From NCBI GenBank assembly GCA_029243225.1, contig JAQWSL010000005.1:1-44541 (forward strand): a stretch of 44,541 nucleotides of DNA. The letters are read 5' to 3'. The notes beneath the pieces were generated by a model. That model was not told the origin of the DNA, did not search any database, and saw only the letters and a list, made by a program, of their open reading frames with translations. Positions 25,361-35,500 of this stretch are shown piece after piece. The position numbers and the translations under genes were made by a program. This DNA is from Flavobacteriales bacterium. GTDB lineage: Bacteria; Bacteroidota; Bacteroidia; Flavobacteriales_D; Parvicellaceae. Numbering within the stretch: the first letter of the stretch is position 1; every line of letters begins with the position of its first letter.

Positions 25361-28239
25361 CTTCTTAATTCAACAGCCCCCTTATATCTAAAACCAGCTA
25401 ATTCAATAAAATAAAAATAAGTATCCTCAGGAAATTCTAAACCATTATTTGTTCCATTCCATTTGTTAAAAGCATCAGAAGATGCAAAAACTAACTCGCC
25501 CCATCTATTTACAATTTGAATTTCAAAATCAATTCCTTCTCTAGCACCATCAATACCAAAATAATCATTGATCCCATCTCCGTTAGGAGAAAAACCGTTT
25601 GGAATAAAAATCCAATCCACAAATAAAGCTATCTCATCGTACTTTTCTGGACAAACATCATTAAATCCTGTTAATCCAAACAGATAATCTCCAGTGATTA
25701 AATTAGAGATAGTAGTTGCATTTTCAGTAAGGTTTTGAATTTCAGCTTGACTTACTGAAAGGTTTTCCCAATAAAAATTAGCTGCATTTGAGTTTGCTGA
25801 TAAATCTATGGAAGATTGATTTACAATTAAATCTGGCCCTAAATCAAGGTAAATAGAATCCACAAATTGCAAACCAATGGTGTCTTCAAAAGTACAACCC
25901 AACTTAGCAACATTACAAACTAGAAAATACTCTCCTTCTAGAGCAACTGAAACCAAAGGATTGTAAATAGTGTCAGATGAAAAAACAAGATCTGGACTTA
26001 GAGAACTCCATAGATAACTAATTTCAGGGTCAAATAAGTTCTCAATTTGAGTATTCAAACCACAGACAGAATCATCTTCACCAATTGATGAGGTAAGATT
26101 AACAACGCCAAGACTATTCGTATCCGAACAATTGTTGATAGTATGAATAACATTATAATTACCATCTAAAGAATTACTAAAATCAATATAACCTGAAACA
26201 GGGTCGATAAAATTTAGACCAGATGGATCAGAAGAGAAAACACCAGAAATATTTGAAGCAATAATAGCAGAATCTGCTAAATCTGTAGAACAATAAATGG
26301 AGCTCAAATAACTAAACGATGGATCGTCTAAAGTAATAGCAAATGTGGATTGACAGCCTCCAATGTCATGAGACACAAAATAAGATGAATTACTTGCTCC
26401 AAAAGTATTTAAAAATCCTGTGTTTTGATCAATAACAATATCGTTTGGAGTTATACTAAACACACCTTGAGTAAGTCCAGCAACAACTAAAGTGTCTAAC
26501 TGTTCTCCAACACAAAAGACAGTATCTAAATAATTAAAAGATGTGTTAATTAGTTGAACAGATGTTGAATCTACACAACTACCAATCTGATAATAAATAA
26601 AGAAACTTGAATCTAAAGAGTTTTGAATATTTATAGTTCCAGTATTTGAATCGATATCAATAGCAGAATTTGATGAAAAAACACCATTTACTGTACCGTT
26701 AATATTTGCAACTGGATTATTATCGTAAATACAGTAATAAGTAGAATCATAATTGAAATTCGAAGATAAAATGTCTAAAGAAAATGAATCCCTACAAGAA
26801 AGAATATCGTAATAAATAACATAAGAGGTGTCAAGGGCATTTAACAGGTTAATTTCACCAGAACTAGAATTAATTGATAGAGGTAAATCTGAAGAAAAAA
26901 GACCACCTAAATTACCAGAAATTGTAGGTATTGGGTCTCCTCCACCTTCACAAAAAGAAGAGGAAGAATAAGAAAAATCATTAGAATACAAATCAATTGA
27001 AAATGTATCTCTGCATCCAAAAACCTCATAGTAAATATTATAAGTTGTATCATAACTATTAATCAAATCAATTTCACCAGTAATGGAGTCTTGAAAATTA
27101 ATTAAAGAATTCAAATCTGAACTAAAAACTCCACCAATTGATCCGTTAATCAAGGGAGATGCAAAAGTATCTGAATCACAGAAAATTGTATTTAAATAAT
27201 TAAATGATGCTGAATATAAATTGAATGATGCAGAATCTATACAACTGGGAAGATTATGATATATTTTATAGAAACCTGTATCTAAAGATGAAATATTTAT
27301 TTGCCCAGAAATAGAGTCAATGAATTGTAATGTTGATGAACTACTAAAAAAACCGTTTGTATCCTCAATAAAAGAAGGAACTACATTTGAGCCATCTAAA
27401 CAAAATGTGTTTGAAGAATAACCAAAAGAAGCATTGCAAGCAGAAATATTTACAGTGTCTCCACTTTGATTGACATTACAAATTAAAGTACTGTCATTAT
27501 TTACAACTAAATTGACATTATCCGAGGGAGGCATAAAACTGTAGTTTGATCCATCGATTGAAATCACCGGTGTGACTCCATTAAATGTACAAATGTTTAC
27601 ACATAAAAATATAGCAGGTGTATTATCATTCTGGTCAGCATCAATTTCCGGAGTTTGAATATAACCACAGCAATCAACTATTCCACCATGATTTCTAAAA
27701 AGGCTATTTACAAAAATGGTGTCTTCATTGCATAAATAACCATCTAAATGAAGTTCATTGTTTATTGTAAAATTTGAGTTATAATGATTAAAGAAAAAAC
27801 CTGAACCACAACCAATACCAACATTTAACTCATCATCTAATGTAAGAGACCCAAAATTGTGACCTACAGGTTTCGAATCATTAGACCCACAACTCTGCGG
27901 CTCAATTCTAATAGAATTAATATGAAAAACCCCATAATTAAAAAACTCACCTTTGTTATTTACGTTTTTTCCAATAAACATATCAGATGAATTAGTTGTA
28001 AAAACTGTTGCATTCGAATCAATTATTATAACACCTTGAATTGTTTGGTCGAGGTTTAAATTAACATCATGACTCACAACAATTGTATCGAATTCTGACA
28101 ACGGGTTTGGTGGATTTCCATTATCCCAAATTGAAGTGCTAGTCCAGGAACCATCAGAAATTGTAGAATATTTCACTTGAGAAAAACAATACAGAGAACA
28201 AAGGCTCAAAAATATTAATATGTATGTTTTAAATCTCAT
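25357..28239 (-). CDS. Secreted CHU_C-domain protein with six tandem repeats
   Basis: The protein has 960 residues and a signal peptide (1-20). Residues about 25-260 look like a beta-helix-type N-terminal region (DGSWTSTSIWDNGNPP is the usual opening). From about 270 to 715 there are six tandem units of about 70 residues, each with 'F.Y....FC', 'GVFSS' or similar, and 'GC.D' near the end, giving two conserved cysteines per unit. A further cysteine-rich region leads to the gliding-motility-associated C-terminal domain (about 875-960; FIPNGFSPNGDGINDYFGI, NRWGELVF, YFYFIEL). That domain type directs export by the T9SS. It may be an adhesin or surface filament. The PorP/SprF gene is adjacent and overlapping. 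Confidence 0.9.
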   Translation of the reverse strand: MRFKTYILIFLSLCSLYCFSQVKYSTISDGSWTSTSIWDNGNPPNPLSEFDTIVVSHDVNLNLDQTIQGVIIIDSNATVFTTNSSDMFIGKNVNNKGEFFNYGVFHINSIRIEPQSCGSNDSKPVGHNFGSLTLDDELNVGIGCGSGFFFNHYNSNFTINNELHLDGYLCNEDTIFVNSLFRNHGGIVDCCGYIQTPEIDADQNDNTPAIFLCVNICTFNGVTPVISIDGSNYSFMPPSDNVNLVVNNDSTLICNVNQSGDTVNISACNASFGYSSNTFCLDGSNVVPSFIEDTNGFFSSSSTLQFIDSISGQINISSLDTGFYKIYHNLPSCIDSASFNLYSASFNYLNTIFCDSDTFASPLINGSIGGVFSSDLNSLINFQDSITGEIDLINSYDTTYNIYYEVFGCRDTFSIDLYSNDFSYSSSSFCEGGGDPIPTISGNLGGLFSSDLPLSINSSSGEINLLNALDTSYVIYYDILSCRDSFSLDILSSNFNYDSTYYCIYDNNPVANINGTVNGVFSSNSAIDIDSNTGTINIQNSLDSSFFIYYQIGSCVDSTSVQLINTSFNYLDTVFCVGEQLDTLVVAGLTQGVFSITPNDIVIDQNTGFLNTFGASNSSYFVSHDIGGCQSTFAITLDDPSFSYLSSIYCSTDLADSAIIASNISGVFSSDPSGLNFIDPVSGYIDFSNSLDGNYNVIHTINNCSDTNSLGVVNLTSSIGEDDSVCGLNTQIENLFDPEISYLWSSLSPDLVFSSDTIYNPLVSVALEGEYFLVCNVAKLGCTFEDTIGLQFVDSIYLDLGPDLIVNQSSIDLSANSNAANFYWENLSVSQAEIQNLTENATTISNLITGDYLFGLTGFNDVCPEKYDEIALFVDWIFIPNGFSPNGDGINDYFGIDGAREGIDFEIQIVNRWGELVFASSDAFNKWNGTNNGLEFPEDTYFYFIELAGFRYKGAVELRR
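26095..27432 (-). repeat. Six tandem about 70-residue repeats in the CHU_C protein
   Basis: The repeated units begin near residues 270, 345, 420, 493, 566 and 639. Each has an FxY start, an FC or YC cysteine, a GVFSS turn, a GxIxxxxS segment and a second cysteine in GC/SC/NC before the next unit. They are similar but clearly diverged, so they are old duplications and not recent copies. Confidence 0.8.
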
Positions 28240-28283
28240 TTATAAAATATGATTATTTCATAATTTACAAAAAATTACTAATA

Positions 28284-28291
28284 CAAATTTA
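28284..28291 (-). promoter_or_regulatory. -7 element before the CHU_C operon
   Basis: The minus strand reads TAAATTTG, a full TAnnTTTG match, 45 bp before the CHU_C start codon. It lies 5 bp downstream of the 14-bp palindrome. A TTA sits where the -33 TTG is expected, so the promoter may be weak or need an activator. Confidence 0.4.
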
Positions 28292-28296
28292 AGTAT

Positions 28297-28310
28297 TTAC
28301 AATATTGTAA
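28297..28310. promoter_or_regulatory. 14-bp perfect palindrome, possible operator
   Basis: TTACAATATTGTAA is a perfect inverted repeat between the siaC-like gene and the CHU_C operon, in the -33 region of the predicted promoter. It could bind a dimeric regulator. AT-rich background makes chance occurrence possible. Confidence 0.4.
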
Positions 28311-28354
28311 TAACTGAACAAAAAAAAAAAAATGAACAAAGGAAATAAAGAATA

Positions 28355-28735
28355 TTAAAAAGATTCAATTGGAATAAGATTAAAAGCAGTTTCATTACCC
28401 AACATACGCTTATAATCGTCTCCTAATTCCTGCATTTCTGAATCATCGCTTTCATAAAACCAATCTATTTGAACATCAGATTTAATATCTGAAAGCATTC
28501 TAAAAATATTTAGAATTACAACTGATGAACTAGTATTAAAGTATTCAAATTTCACAATGAATCTTGTTTTACCTAAAGGATTCATAGCATACTGAGTAAT
28601 CCAATAAATAAGCGGGTGATAAAAATCAACAGTATTTTCTGGAATAGAAATACCTCCAATCATTAATTCACCTTTTGAAGCAACAAAATGAACTTCAGGG
28701 GTTTTAACTGTTTTTTCTAAGTTAATATCTTCCAT
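28355..28735 (-). CDS. siaC: SiaC-family regulatory phosphoprotein (DUF1987)
   Basis: The protein has 126 residues and a complete DUF1987/SiaC domain: a strand pair at residues 14-30 (SKGELMIGGISIPEN), the helix FYHPLIYWITQYA, and KFEYFNTSSSVVILNIF. Thr68 in FNTSSS lies where the SiaC phosphothreonine of Pseudomonas aeruginosa is located (also residue 68 as I recall). In that system the phosphatase SiaA and kinase SiaB control SiaC, which activates the diguanylate cyclase SiaD. No SiaB- or SiaD-like gene is present in this window, but a PP2C sensor ends the next operon on the same strand. The gap to the CHU_C gene (115 bp) holds a separate promoter, so co-transcription is not certain. Confidence 0.88.
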   Translation of the reverse strand: MEDINLEKTVKTPEVHFVASKGELMIGGISIPENTVDFYHPLIYWITQYAMNPLGKTRFIVKFEYFNTSSSVVILNIFRMLSDIKSDVQIDWFYESDDSEMQELGDDYKRMLGNETAFNLIPIESF

Positions 28736-28834
28736 AAACGAAGTAGCAATTTAGCAATATAAAATGCATAAGCAAAGAATATTAGATGAATAGCTTGATT
28801 TGTTTTATAAATTCGCATATAAATTCTCTAAACA

Positions 28835-30082
28835 ATGATTTCTAAAACAATTTTCACGAATATTAAAGAGCTTATTGGCGTCAAACAGGAGTTCAAAAAC
28901 ATCAAATCAATTCAATTATTGAAGAAACTAAATGTTATTAATAATGCATTTTTAGTAATTGAAGACGATAAAATATTAGATTTTGGTGAAATGAACAAGT
29001 TGAATTTAGATAATCAAAAATTCGATGAAATAATAGATTTAAAAAACAAATCCATTTTACCCACTTGGAATGATTCTCATACACATCTAGTTTTTGCAGG
29101 AACAAGAGAGCAAGAATTTGTTGACAGAATAAATGGGTTAAGCTATCAAGAAATTGCAAAAAAAGGAGGTGGAATTTTAAATTCAGCAGAAAAATTAGCC
29201 AACACATCTTTTGACCAGCTTTACGAAAGTTCTGCATATAGATTAGAAAAAGTGATGAAAATGGGGACAGGCGCTATAGAAATTAAAAGTGGATATGGAC
29301 TCTCTTTGAAAAATGAAATTAAAATCCTTAAAGTTATTGCTCTTCTAAAAGAAAATTACAACCTCCCCATAAAAGCTACCTTTTTGGGAGCTCATGCTGT
29401 CCCAAATGAATTTAAAAACGACAAATCAAAGTATATTGATTTAATCATAAACGAAATGATCCCGAACATATCTGCTGAAAATTTAGCAGATTATATTGAT
29501 GTTTTTTGTGAAAAAAATTATTTTAATGTACTAGACATGGAAAGGATAATTGAAGCAGGTAATAAACACAATTTAAAAGCTAAGGTTCATGTAAACCAAT
29601 TCAACAGCATTGGAGGTATTCAAAAAGCTGTTGAAATGAAAGCAGTTTCCGTAGATCATTTAGAAGTACTATTGAAAAATGATATTAACTCTTTAAAAGA
29701 TTCCTCTACAATCCCTACTCTTTTACCATCCTGCTCTTTGTTTATTAACATTCCTTATGCAAATGGCAAAAAATTAATTGACAATGACATTCCTTTTGCA
29801 CTTGCTAGTGACTACAATCCAGGTTCAACTCCAAGTGGAAACATGAATTTAGTGGTTGCACTGGCATGTATAAATATGAAAATAAATCCAGAAGCAGCGA
29901 TTAATGCAGCTACAATAATGGGTGCCCATGCAATGGAATTAGAAAATTTAACAGGGAGTATTACCAAAGGGAAACTTGCAAACATAATTGTCACTGAGAA
30001 TATATCTTCTTATAATTTCATACCCTATTCATTTGGAGAAAACAACATTGATCGAGTGATGATAAAAGGAAAGTGGGTATAA
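28835..30082 (+). CDS. hutI: Imidazolonepropionase
   Basis: This enzyme of histidine degradation hydrolyses 4-imidazolone-5-propionate to N-formimino-glutamate. The 415-residue amidohydrolase has the metal site DSHTHLVFAGTREQEF (His82, His84), the family-specific AKKGGGILNSAEK, a GTGAIEIKSGYGLS segment, and later HVNQFNSIGG, DHLE and SDYNPGSTPSGN. No other hut gene is in this window, so it is either an orphan here or separate from the rest of the pathway. Its stop codon abuts the convergent TonB receptor stop. The first ATG at 28835 is used. Confidence 0.94.
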   Translation: MISKTIFTNIKELIGVKQEFKNIKSIQLLKKLNVINNAFLVIEDDKILDFGEMNKLNLDNQKFDEIIDLKNKSILPTWNDSHTHLVFAGTREQEFVDRINGLSYQEIAKKGGGILNSAEKLANTSFDQLYESSAYRLEKVMKMGTGAIEIKSGYGLSLKNEIKILKVIALLKENYNLPIKATFLGAHAVPNEFKNDKSKYIDLIINEMIPNISAENLADYIDVFCEKNYFNVLDMERIIEAGNKHNLKAKVHVNQFNSIGGIQKAVEMKAVSVDHLEVLLKNDINSLKDSSTIPTLLPSCSLFINIPYANGKKLIDNDIPFALASDYNPGSTPSGNMNLVVALACINMKINPEAAINAATIMGAHAMELENLTGSITKGKLANIIVTENISSYNFIPYSFGENNIDRVMIKGKWV

Positions 30083-32386
30083 TTAAAAATCTACCTTCAC
30101 CTGAGCCATAAAAGTTCTCGGAGAACCAAAACTAGCTGGTCTAACAAGGTATTCTGTATTGAAAATGTTCTCAGCCATTAGAGCAAGAGTAGTTGATTTA
30201 AAAAGTTTAATTCTAACTCTAAAGTCCATTAGATGGTAACCCCTATTAAGTTTCTCCATTGAACTGTTAATTCCAAGATCTACTCCATTTCCAAAGTAAG
30301 ATGAATTATCGTTAAATAAAGGATCTGCAAATTGCCAATCAATATTATTCATTTTAGAATTGTATTGATAAGAAAATCCGATTGATATTTTCTTTTTATA
30401 GGAAAACTCTATATCTAATCTTGCAGAAATTCTAGACCTATACTTTAAAAAATTACCTGTTGTATCTGAACTTGTATTATTAAAAGTATACCCGTGAGTA
30501 TTTTGATAATTATAAGCAAAAATTGAGTCTGGATAAATTGAAACAGGGTTTGAAACATTAAAACCACTTAACACTCCAATTCCCCAACTCTCGTTAATTG
30601 AACCTTCTCCGTTAAAAGTAAATTCTATACCTGAAATTCTAGTTTTGCCTACATTTACAGAGCTAAAACCTTGACCAAACAAAGGATCTGTAGTTGGACC
30701 CCAACCACCAAAAGTAAACTCCATCATGTTGTTATATTCCATTAAAAATCCAACCAAATCTATATATCCTTTCCATTTAGAAAAAGTAAATGATTTTTTC
30801 AATCCCAACTCAGAAGTCCAACCAGATTCAGGTTGGAGGTTTGGATTGTTGTATAAATTAATTGGGCCAATTTCTCCTTGCATAAACATTTCAGCTATAG
30901 ACGGAAATCGAAAACCTTGTCCATAAGAAGTTCTAAGGTTTAACCCTTCAATAACTTCGTAATTTAGCCCACCTCTAAAAACTGGTTTTGCAATTCTAAT
31001 TGTATCTAAATCAAAAATTTCATACCTAGCACCAGTCGAGATGTTAAAATCTCCTACTTTCTGATCATATTGAGTATACAAACTGTAATTAACACCTTCT
31101 AATCGACCACCATAAGAACCAGTTTCCCCCATAAATGTTGTAGCTACAAAACCACTTGTTAAGGATGTGTTTCTCTTTTTATATTGATGTTGATATTCTG
31201 AATAGGTTAAAAAAGATTCAATTAAAACATTATTATAAAAAATATTTCTTGAAAGAATTCTACTTCTAAGGGTGTGCTTTGAGTTTTCACCTAGGTAAAC
31301 GATAGATGGATCAATATAAAACCTTCTGCCATAATTAATGAGCATAGTTCCTTCTAAGGGAGTGTAAGCAGTAGAATCTGAGGACCACATGACAAACTTT
31401 CCATTACTTCTATTCATGTAATTTGCACTTAAACCAATTGTTACATTTTTAAAATTATACCTAGTATTAATAATAAATCTTGTCTGTTCATTTACACCAT
31501 CTTTAATAAAACCCATATCGTTAAAATGGTTTCCAGAAACCAACAAATCTAATTTTCCTATTTTTCTTAAATGACTAAAATTTAAACCTCTTTTCCACCT
31601 TGTACTGTCTCCCCACCATTTAATACTTGGGTTTTTAGGGGCATCCCAAAAACCATGAAAATAGCTAACATGAGTTTCAGGTTTTAACCCAGGCAATTTA
31701 GACCTCACATTAACTATTCCATTTAATGCAGATGAACCGTATAAGGCAGAAGATGCGCCTTTAATAATCTCAATTTGTTCGACATTTTCTAATGGAACCA
31801 TATTAAATAAAACTTCTCCTTGATCAGCAGAAAGAAGAGGCATGTCATCTATCATCACAAGGACCCTACTACCAGCTCCATAGCTCCAACCACTACCAGC
31901 ACGAATGTTTAATTGCCCATCTGTAATTTGAACACCAGGAGCGTTTTTAAGAACATCAGTTAAAGTAATGCAATTTTTGCTTTCAATTATACGAGCATTG
32001 ATCACATCAACCGAAACTGTTACTTCTTCAAGCTTTTGTTTAAATCTCGAAGCTGAAACAACAACAACATCTAACTCATTATCAACTTCAACAAGAGATA
32101 AATGAAATGAATTTGAAATTTCATTAGCTAACAAAATGATTTTAGTTCCATAACCAACATATGAAACTTTCATTTGTTTACTTTGTTTTGGAACTGAAAT
32201 ATTGAAATTACCTTCCAAATCGGTAATTACACCCAATGAATCATCTACCAAAACATTTACACCAATAAGTGCCTCATTAGAAATAGAATCGACAACAGAG
32301 CCTGAAATACTTATTTCATTAGATTGAGAATGAAAGATTGAAAAAGCAAAAATACAAGCTAAAAACAGAAATAACTTAAGTTTCAT
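30083..32386 (-). CDS. TonB-dependent outer-membrane receptor
   Basis: The protein has 767 residues. A signal peptide (1-20) is followed by a carboxypeptidase-D-regulatory-like domain (about 25-110; ISGSVVDSISNEALIGVNV). The plug domain (about 118-235) contains SASRFKQKLEEVTVSVDVI, LTDVLKNAPGVQ, IRAGSGWSYGAG and IEIIKGASSALYGSSALNG. The rest is a 22-strand-type barrel with a C-terminal Phe (AQVKVDF). The size and plug resemble vitamin B12/siderophore-type receptors more than the larger SusC type; no SusD is present. The substrate is unknown. It is 116 bp downstream of the C25 protease gene on the same strand. Confidence 0.92.
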   Translation of the reverse strand: MKLKLFLFLACIFAFSIFHSQSNEISISGSVVDSISNEALIGVNVLVDDSLGVITDLEGNFNISVPKQSKQMKVSYVGYGTKIILLANEISNSFHLSLVEVDNELDVVVVSASRFKQKLEEVTVSVDVINARIIESKNCITLTDVLKNAPGVQITDGQLNIRAGSGWSYGAGSRVLVMIDDMPLLSADQGEVLFNMVPLENVEQIEIIKGASSALYGSSALNGIVNVRSKLPGLKPETHVSYFHGFWDAPKNPSIKWWGDSTRWKRGLNFSHLRKIGKLDLLVSGNHFNDMGFIKDGVNEQTRFIINTRYNFKNVTIGLSANYMNRSNGKFVMWSSDSTAYTPLEGTMLINYGRRFYIDPSIVYLGENSKHTLRSRILSRNIFYNNVLIESFLTYSEYQHQYKKRNTSLTSGFVATTFMGETGSYGGRLEGVNYSLYTQYDQKVGDFNISTGARYEIFDLDTIRIAKPVFRGGLNYEVIEGLNLRTSYGQGFRFPSIAEMFMQGEIGPINLYNNPNLQPESGWTSELGLKKSFTFSKWKGYIDLVGFLMEYNNMMEFTFGGWGPTTDPLFGQGFSSVNVGKTRISGIEFTFNGEGSINESWGIGVLSGFNVSNPVSIYPDSIFAYNYQNTHGYTFNNTSSDTTGNFLKYRSRISARLDIEFSYKKKISIGFSYQYNSKMNNIDWQFADPLFNDNSSYFGNGVDLGINSSMEKLNRGYHLMDFRVRIKLFKSTTLALMAENIFNTEYLVRPASFGSPRTFMAQVKVDF

Positions 32387-32502
32387 ATCTGAAAATTATA
32401 AACTAAATCTAAATCATTTTTAGCTTAAATAATAAAATGTCTACTTAAAAATGTTAACAATTAAATAAAATAATTTAAAAAAAACTCTAATTAAAAAGAA
32501 TA

Positions 32503-35500
32503 CTATCTAATAATTATTTGTCGTGAAATAGAATTTTTTCCATCTGTTAAATTGATTAAATACAATCCTTCCGAAAGATTATTAGCATTGAATTCAATAA
32601 AGTTTGAACCAGTGTTAATATGTTCACTTTTTAGCTTCACCAACTTACCTTTTGTGTCGTATAAAGCAACCGTTACATCACTTTTAAAATTAGAATTTAA
32701 TGCAAGATTAAACAACCCCGAAGATGGGTTTGGATAAATATTAAATTCGGAAAACAAATCTTGATTTTGTAAGTCAACAGTATTATTCATTGGAGGGAAA
32801 AGAATGTAATCTACCCAAGCCGCATCAGATCCATCACTAACTGAAGCATCCTTAGAGTATATCCAAGAAAATGTATGTTGACCAGCGTTAACTGAAAATG
32901 TTTCAGCTGACCAGGTTACTTCACCACTCCACTCACCTTGCAATTGACCATCAATGTAAAATTTAAGGTAATCGTAATTAGATTCTGACGAAACTTTTTT
33001 CATGAAACTAATTTCACCATCAGCAATAACATCAACATCAATTTCCATTGTAGACAATTGGTTATCATTGATGTTTGCAGAAATGGAAGAAAAAGCACCT
33101 TCGTAAACCTCATTTGGATCTATAGACCAAGGATTTGAAGAAATAACATTCCAGTTGTAAAGATTATAATCGCCTGTTTCAAAATCTTCAGAAAAAATTC
33201 CAGCTAATTCTGTAAATGTAAAAGATTCTATATAAGGCCCATCATCTAAGTTATATGTAAATTCTAATGGTTCACCAAAAGGTGTATTAGTATCTACAAC
33301 TATTTCAAAAGAACCAACATCAGCAGTATTAGCAGCTAAAGAACCAAAAGGAACTGAGCTAGTTGTTATACTAACATAAGAGCTAGAAGATGTTAATGTC
33401 CCAGTTAAAGAGTTACATGCGCTTGTTCCATTGTTATTTGAAGGCAATAAAAAATTAACAGTCTCACCTGCTTCAATTCTTCCATTATTGTTTCCTAAGA
33501 CATCATCAACAGTAAGGTCTCCTATTTCTAGTACAGGTGCATGAGCTGTCATTGTAAAATAAGAAATCCAAGAGTTTGAATTATTATCAGTTACAGTTAT
33601 TTCATAATTAATTATTTCTAGATCTGAAATATTATTTGCAATTGAAACAGAAAATGCACCAGTTACAGTTTCTGATGAATTAGCCAATATAGTTCCCCAA
33701 TTATCATTGTCATCAACTAAGGTTATATTTGGATTTGAACTAGTAAGTTGAGCAGTTACAGAAGAAGCATCAAGCAACCCAAAATTACTTAGAGTAACAT
33801 CCATGACTATTAACTCTCCATAATCAACTAACCCATCATTGTTTCCTGTTGCATCAATATTAACATGGTTATCATATGCAACAAATGGGGCATTTGTACT
33901 AATTATCTGAACAGCACCAATATATGGTTGTTTATTTTGCTTAGTAACCACTACATCAGCAGTACCTACAGAAGACATTGAGTTAAAACTCAAATTTACA
34001 GATCCAGAAGCATTTGTCAATTGAGCATCTAACAAAACACCATTCATCGAGATAGCAACATAAGCATCAGGCTCAGCCACTACATTTAATGAAGATGTTC
34101 CAATTGGCACAGCACTCATATGAGTTACAGACATTGCAGATGGAACACCAAAGTAAGTCATTAATGAAGGGTCTCCCATTAAATGGTAAATTTCATAATA
34201 ATAATCTTCTGAACCACCTGCTTGAGTTACAGCTAAATTACCAGCAAGCATCATCTGAGCATTTGTTATGTGCCAATCGGCATAAGCTTCTCCGTTTTCA
34301 TGAAATGTTCGATCGTAGGCAGCAAGATTTGATGGGTTATAAATAGGATTTGCAGATATTGATCCAGAACCAACGGCCCACCAATAATCTTCGTTCCAAT
34401 ACGTATTGTTAGAACCACCAATATAACCAATTGCACCTTTATTTGGGACCCTAAGCAAAGCTTCTCCAAAACATTCAGGAATATCAAACATATTTGATTG
34501 ACAACAATTACCTATCATTAATGGGGTTTTATGTTCATTAGTCATGTTATAAACATCTGTACAAGTAAATGAAGGATCTGCCCAACCCTGACCATAACCA
34601 TGTGCAGTGTAATTAACGAAACAAGCACCATTATTCACATCTTGAAGAATCTGTGACCCACTGCTACCAGAAGCTGGATACAAATAGGTTTGAGATGCTA
34701 AAAAATGAGCAGGATTTATATAATAGTCTGTGCCATAATTAATTTGACCATTACCATATGTTGGAGCCATTGAAGCGTCAACACCAGAAATCATTACAGC
34801 ATTACCCAAAAAACTTGGATTTGGAAATAAATATTGCTCATACTCTAATGTTTTATCTACCATATTAACACATTCTGAAACAGTAGATGCTGGAAATCTT
34901 CCATAATACAGTTCTGGATAGAAATCACCACTACCATCATATTCACAATAATAAAGGTCAGAAACATGATTTCCTGTCACCCCACTAAAAGAAGGAACTT
35001 GAGCCACATCACCAACTATTAATAAGTAAGATGGAGCTGGATCGTTTATTGTTCCAGCATTATATAAATTTTGGAGATAAGTTTTAATAGATGTTGTTGT
35101 ATTACCAACAGCAGGATCATTAGTGTATGCTTCAATTACAGTGAAGCCCTTTTTAGTTTTCCATTCAACTAAAGGCTGAAGTGCAGCTTGAAAAGATGGA
35201 TCTGAAACAATTACATATTTAACAGGATAAGTTGTTAACATGTCTTTATTTTGATTCACCTTAATATTGAGAAGACTGTTAAAAGAAGTATTAAAATCAA
35301 TAGAGTTAAACTGAGAATGAATTTCGTTTGTCAACACATGATCAGCACCAATAAAGTTAATTTCAAATTCAATTTCTGAAATTACTTTTAAAACATTTGT
35401 TACAGGGTTGTATTGAAAAGGACAAAACTCTAATCTTCCTAGTTTATGGCCTCTCATTGTTCCCAAAGAAACAACCTTAGCAATTTCAGGTGATATAAAA

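Noticed and set aside
28320-28332. Poly-A run as the terminator of siaC
   Set aside because: On the minus strand it gives a T-run, but no stable hairpin precedes it.
34089-34487. Two frames within the C25 protease gene
   Set aside because: Both are shadows inside a continuous protease frame containing the catalytic residues.
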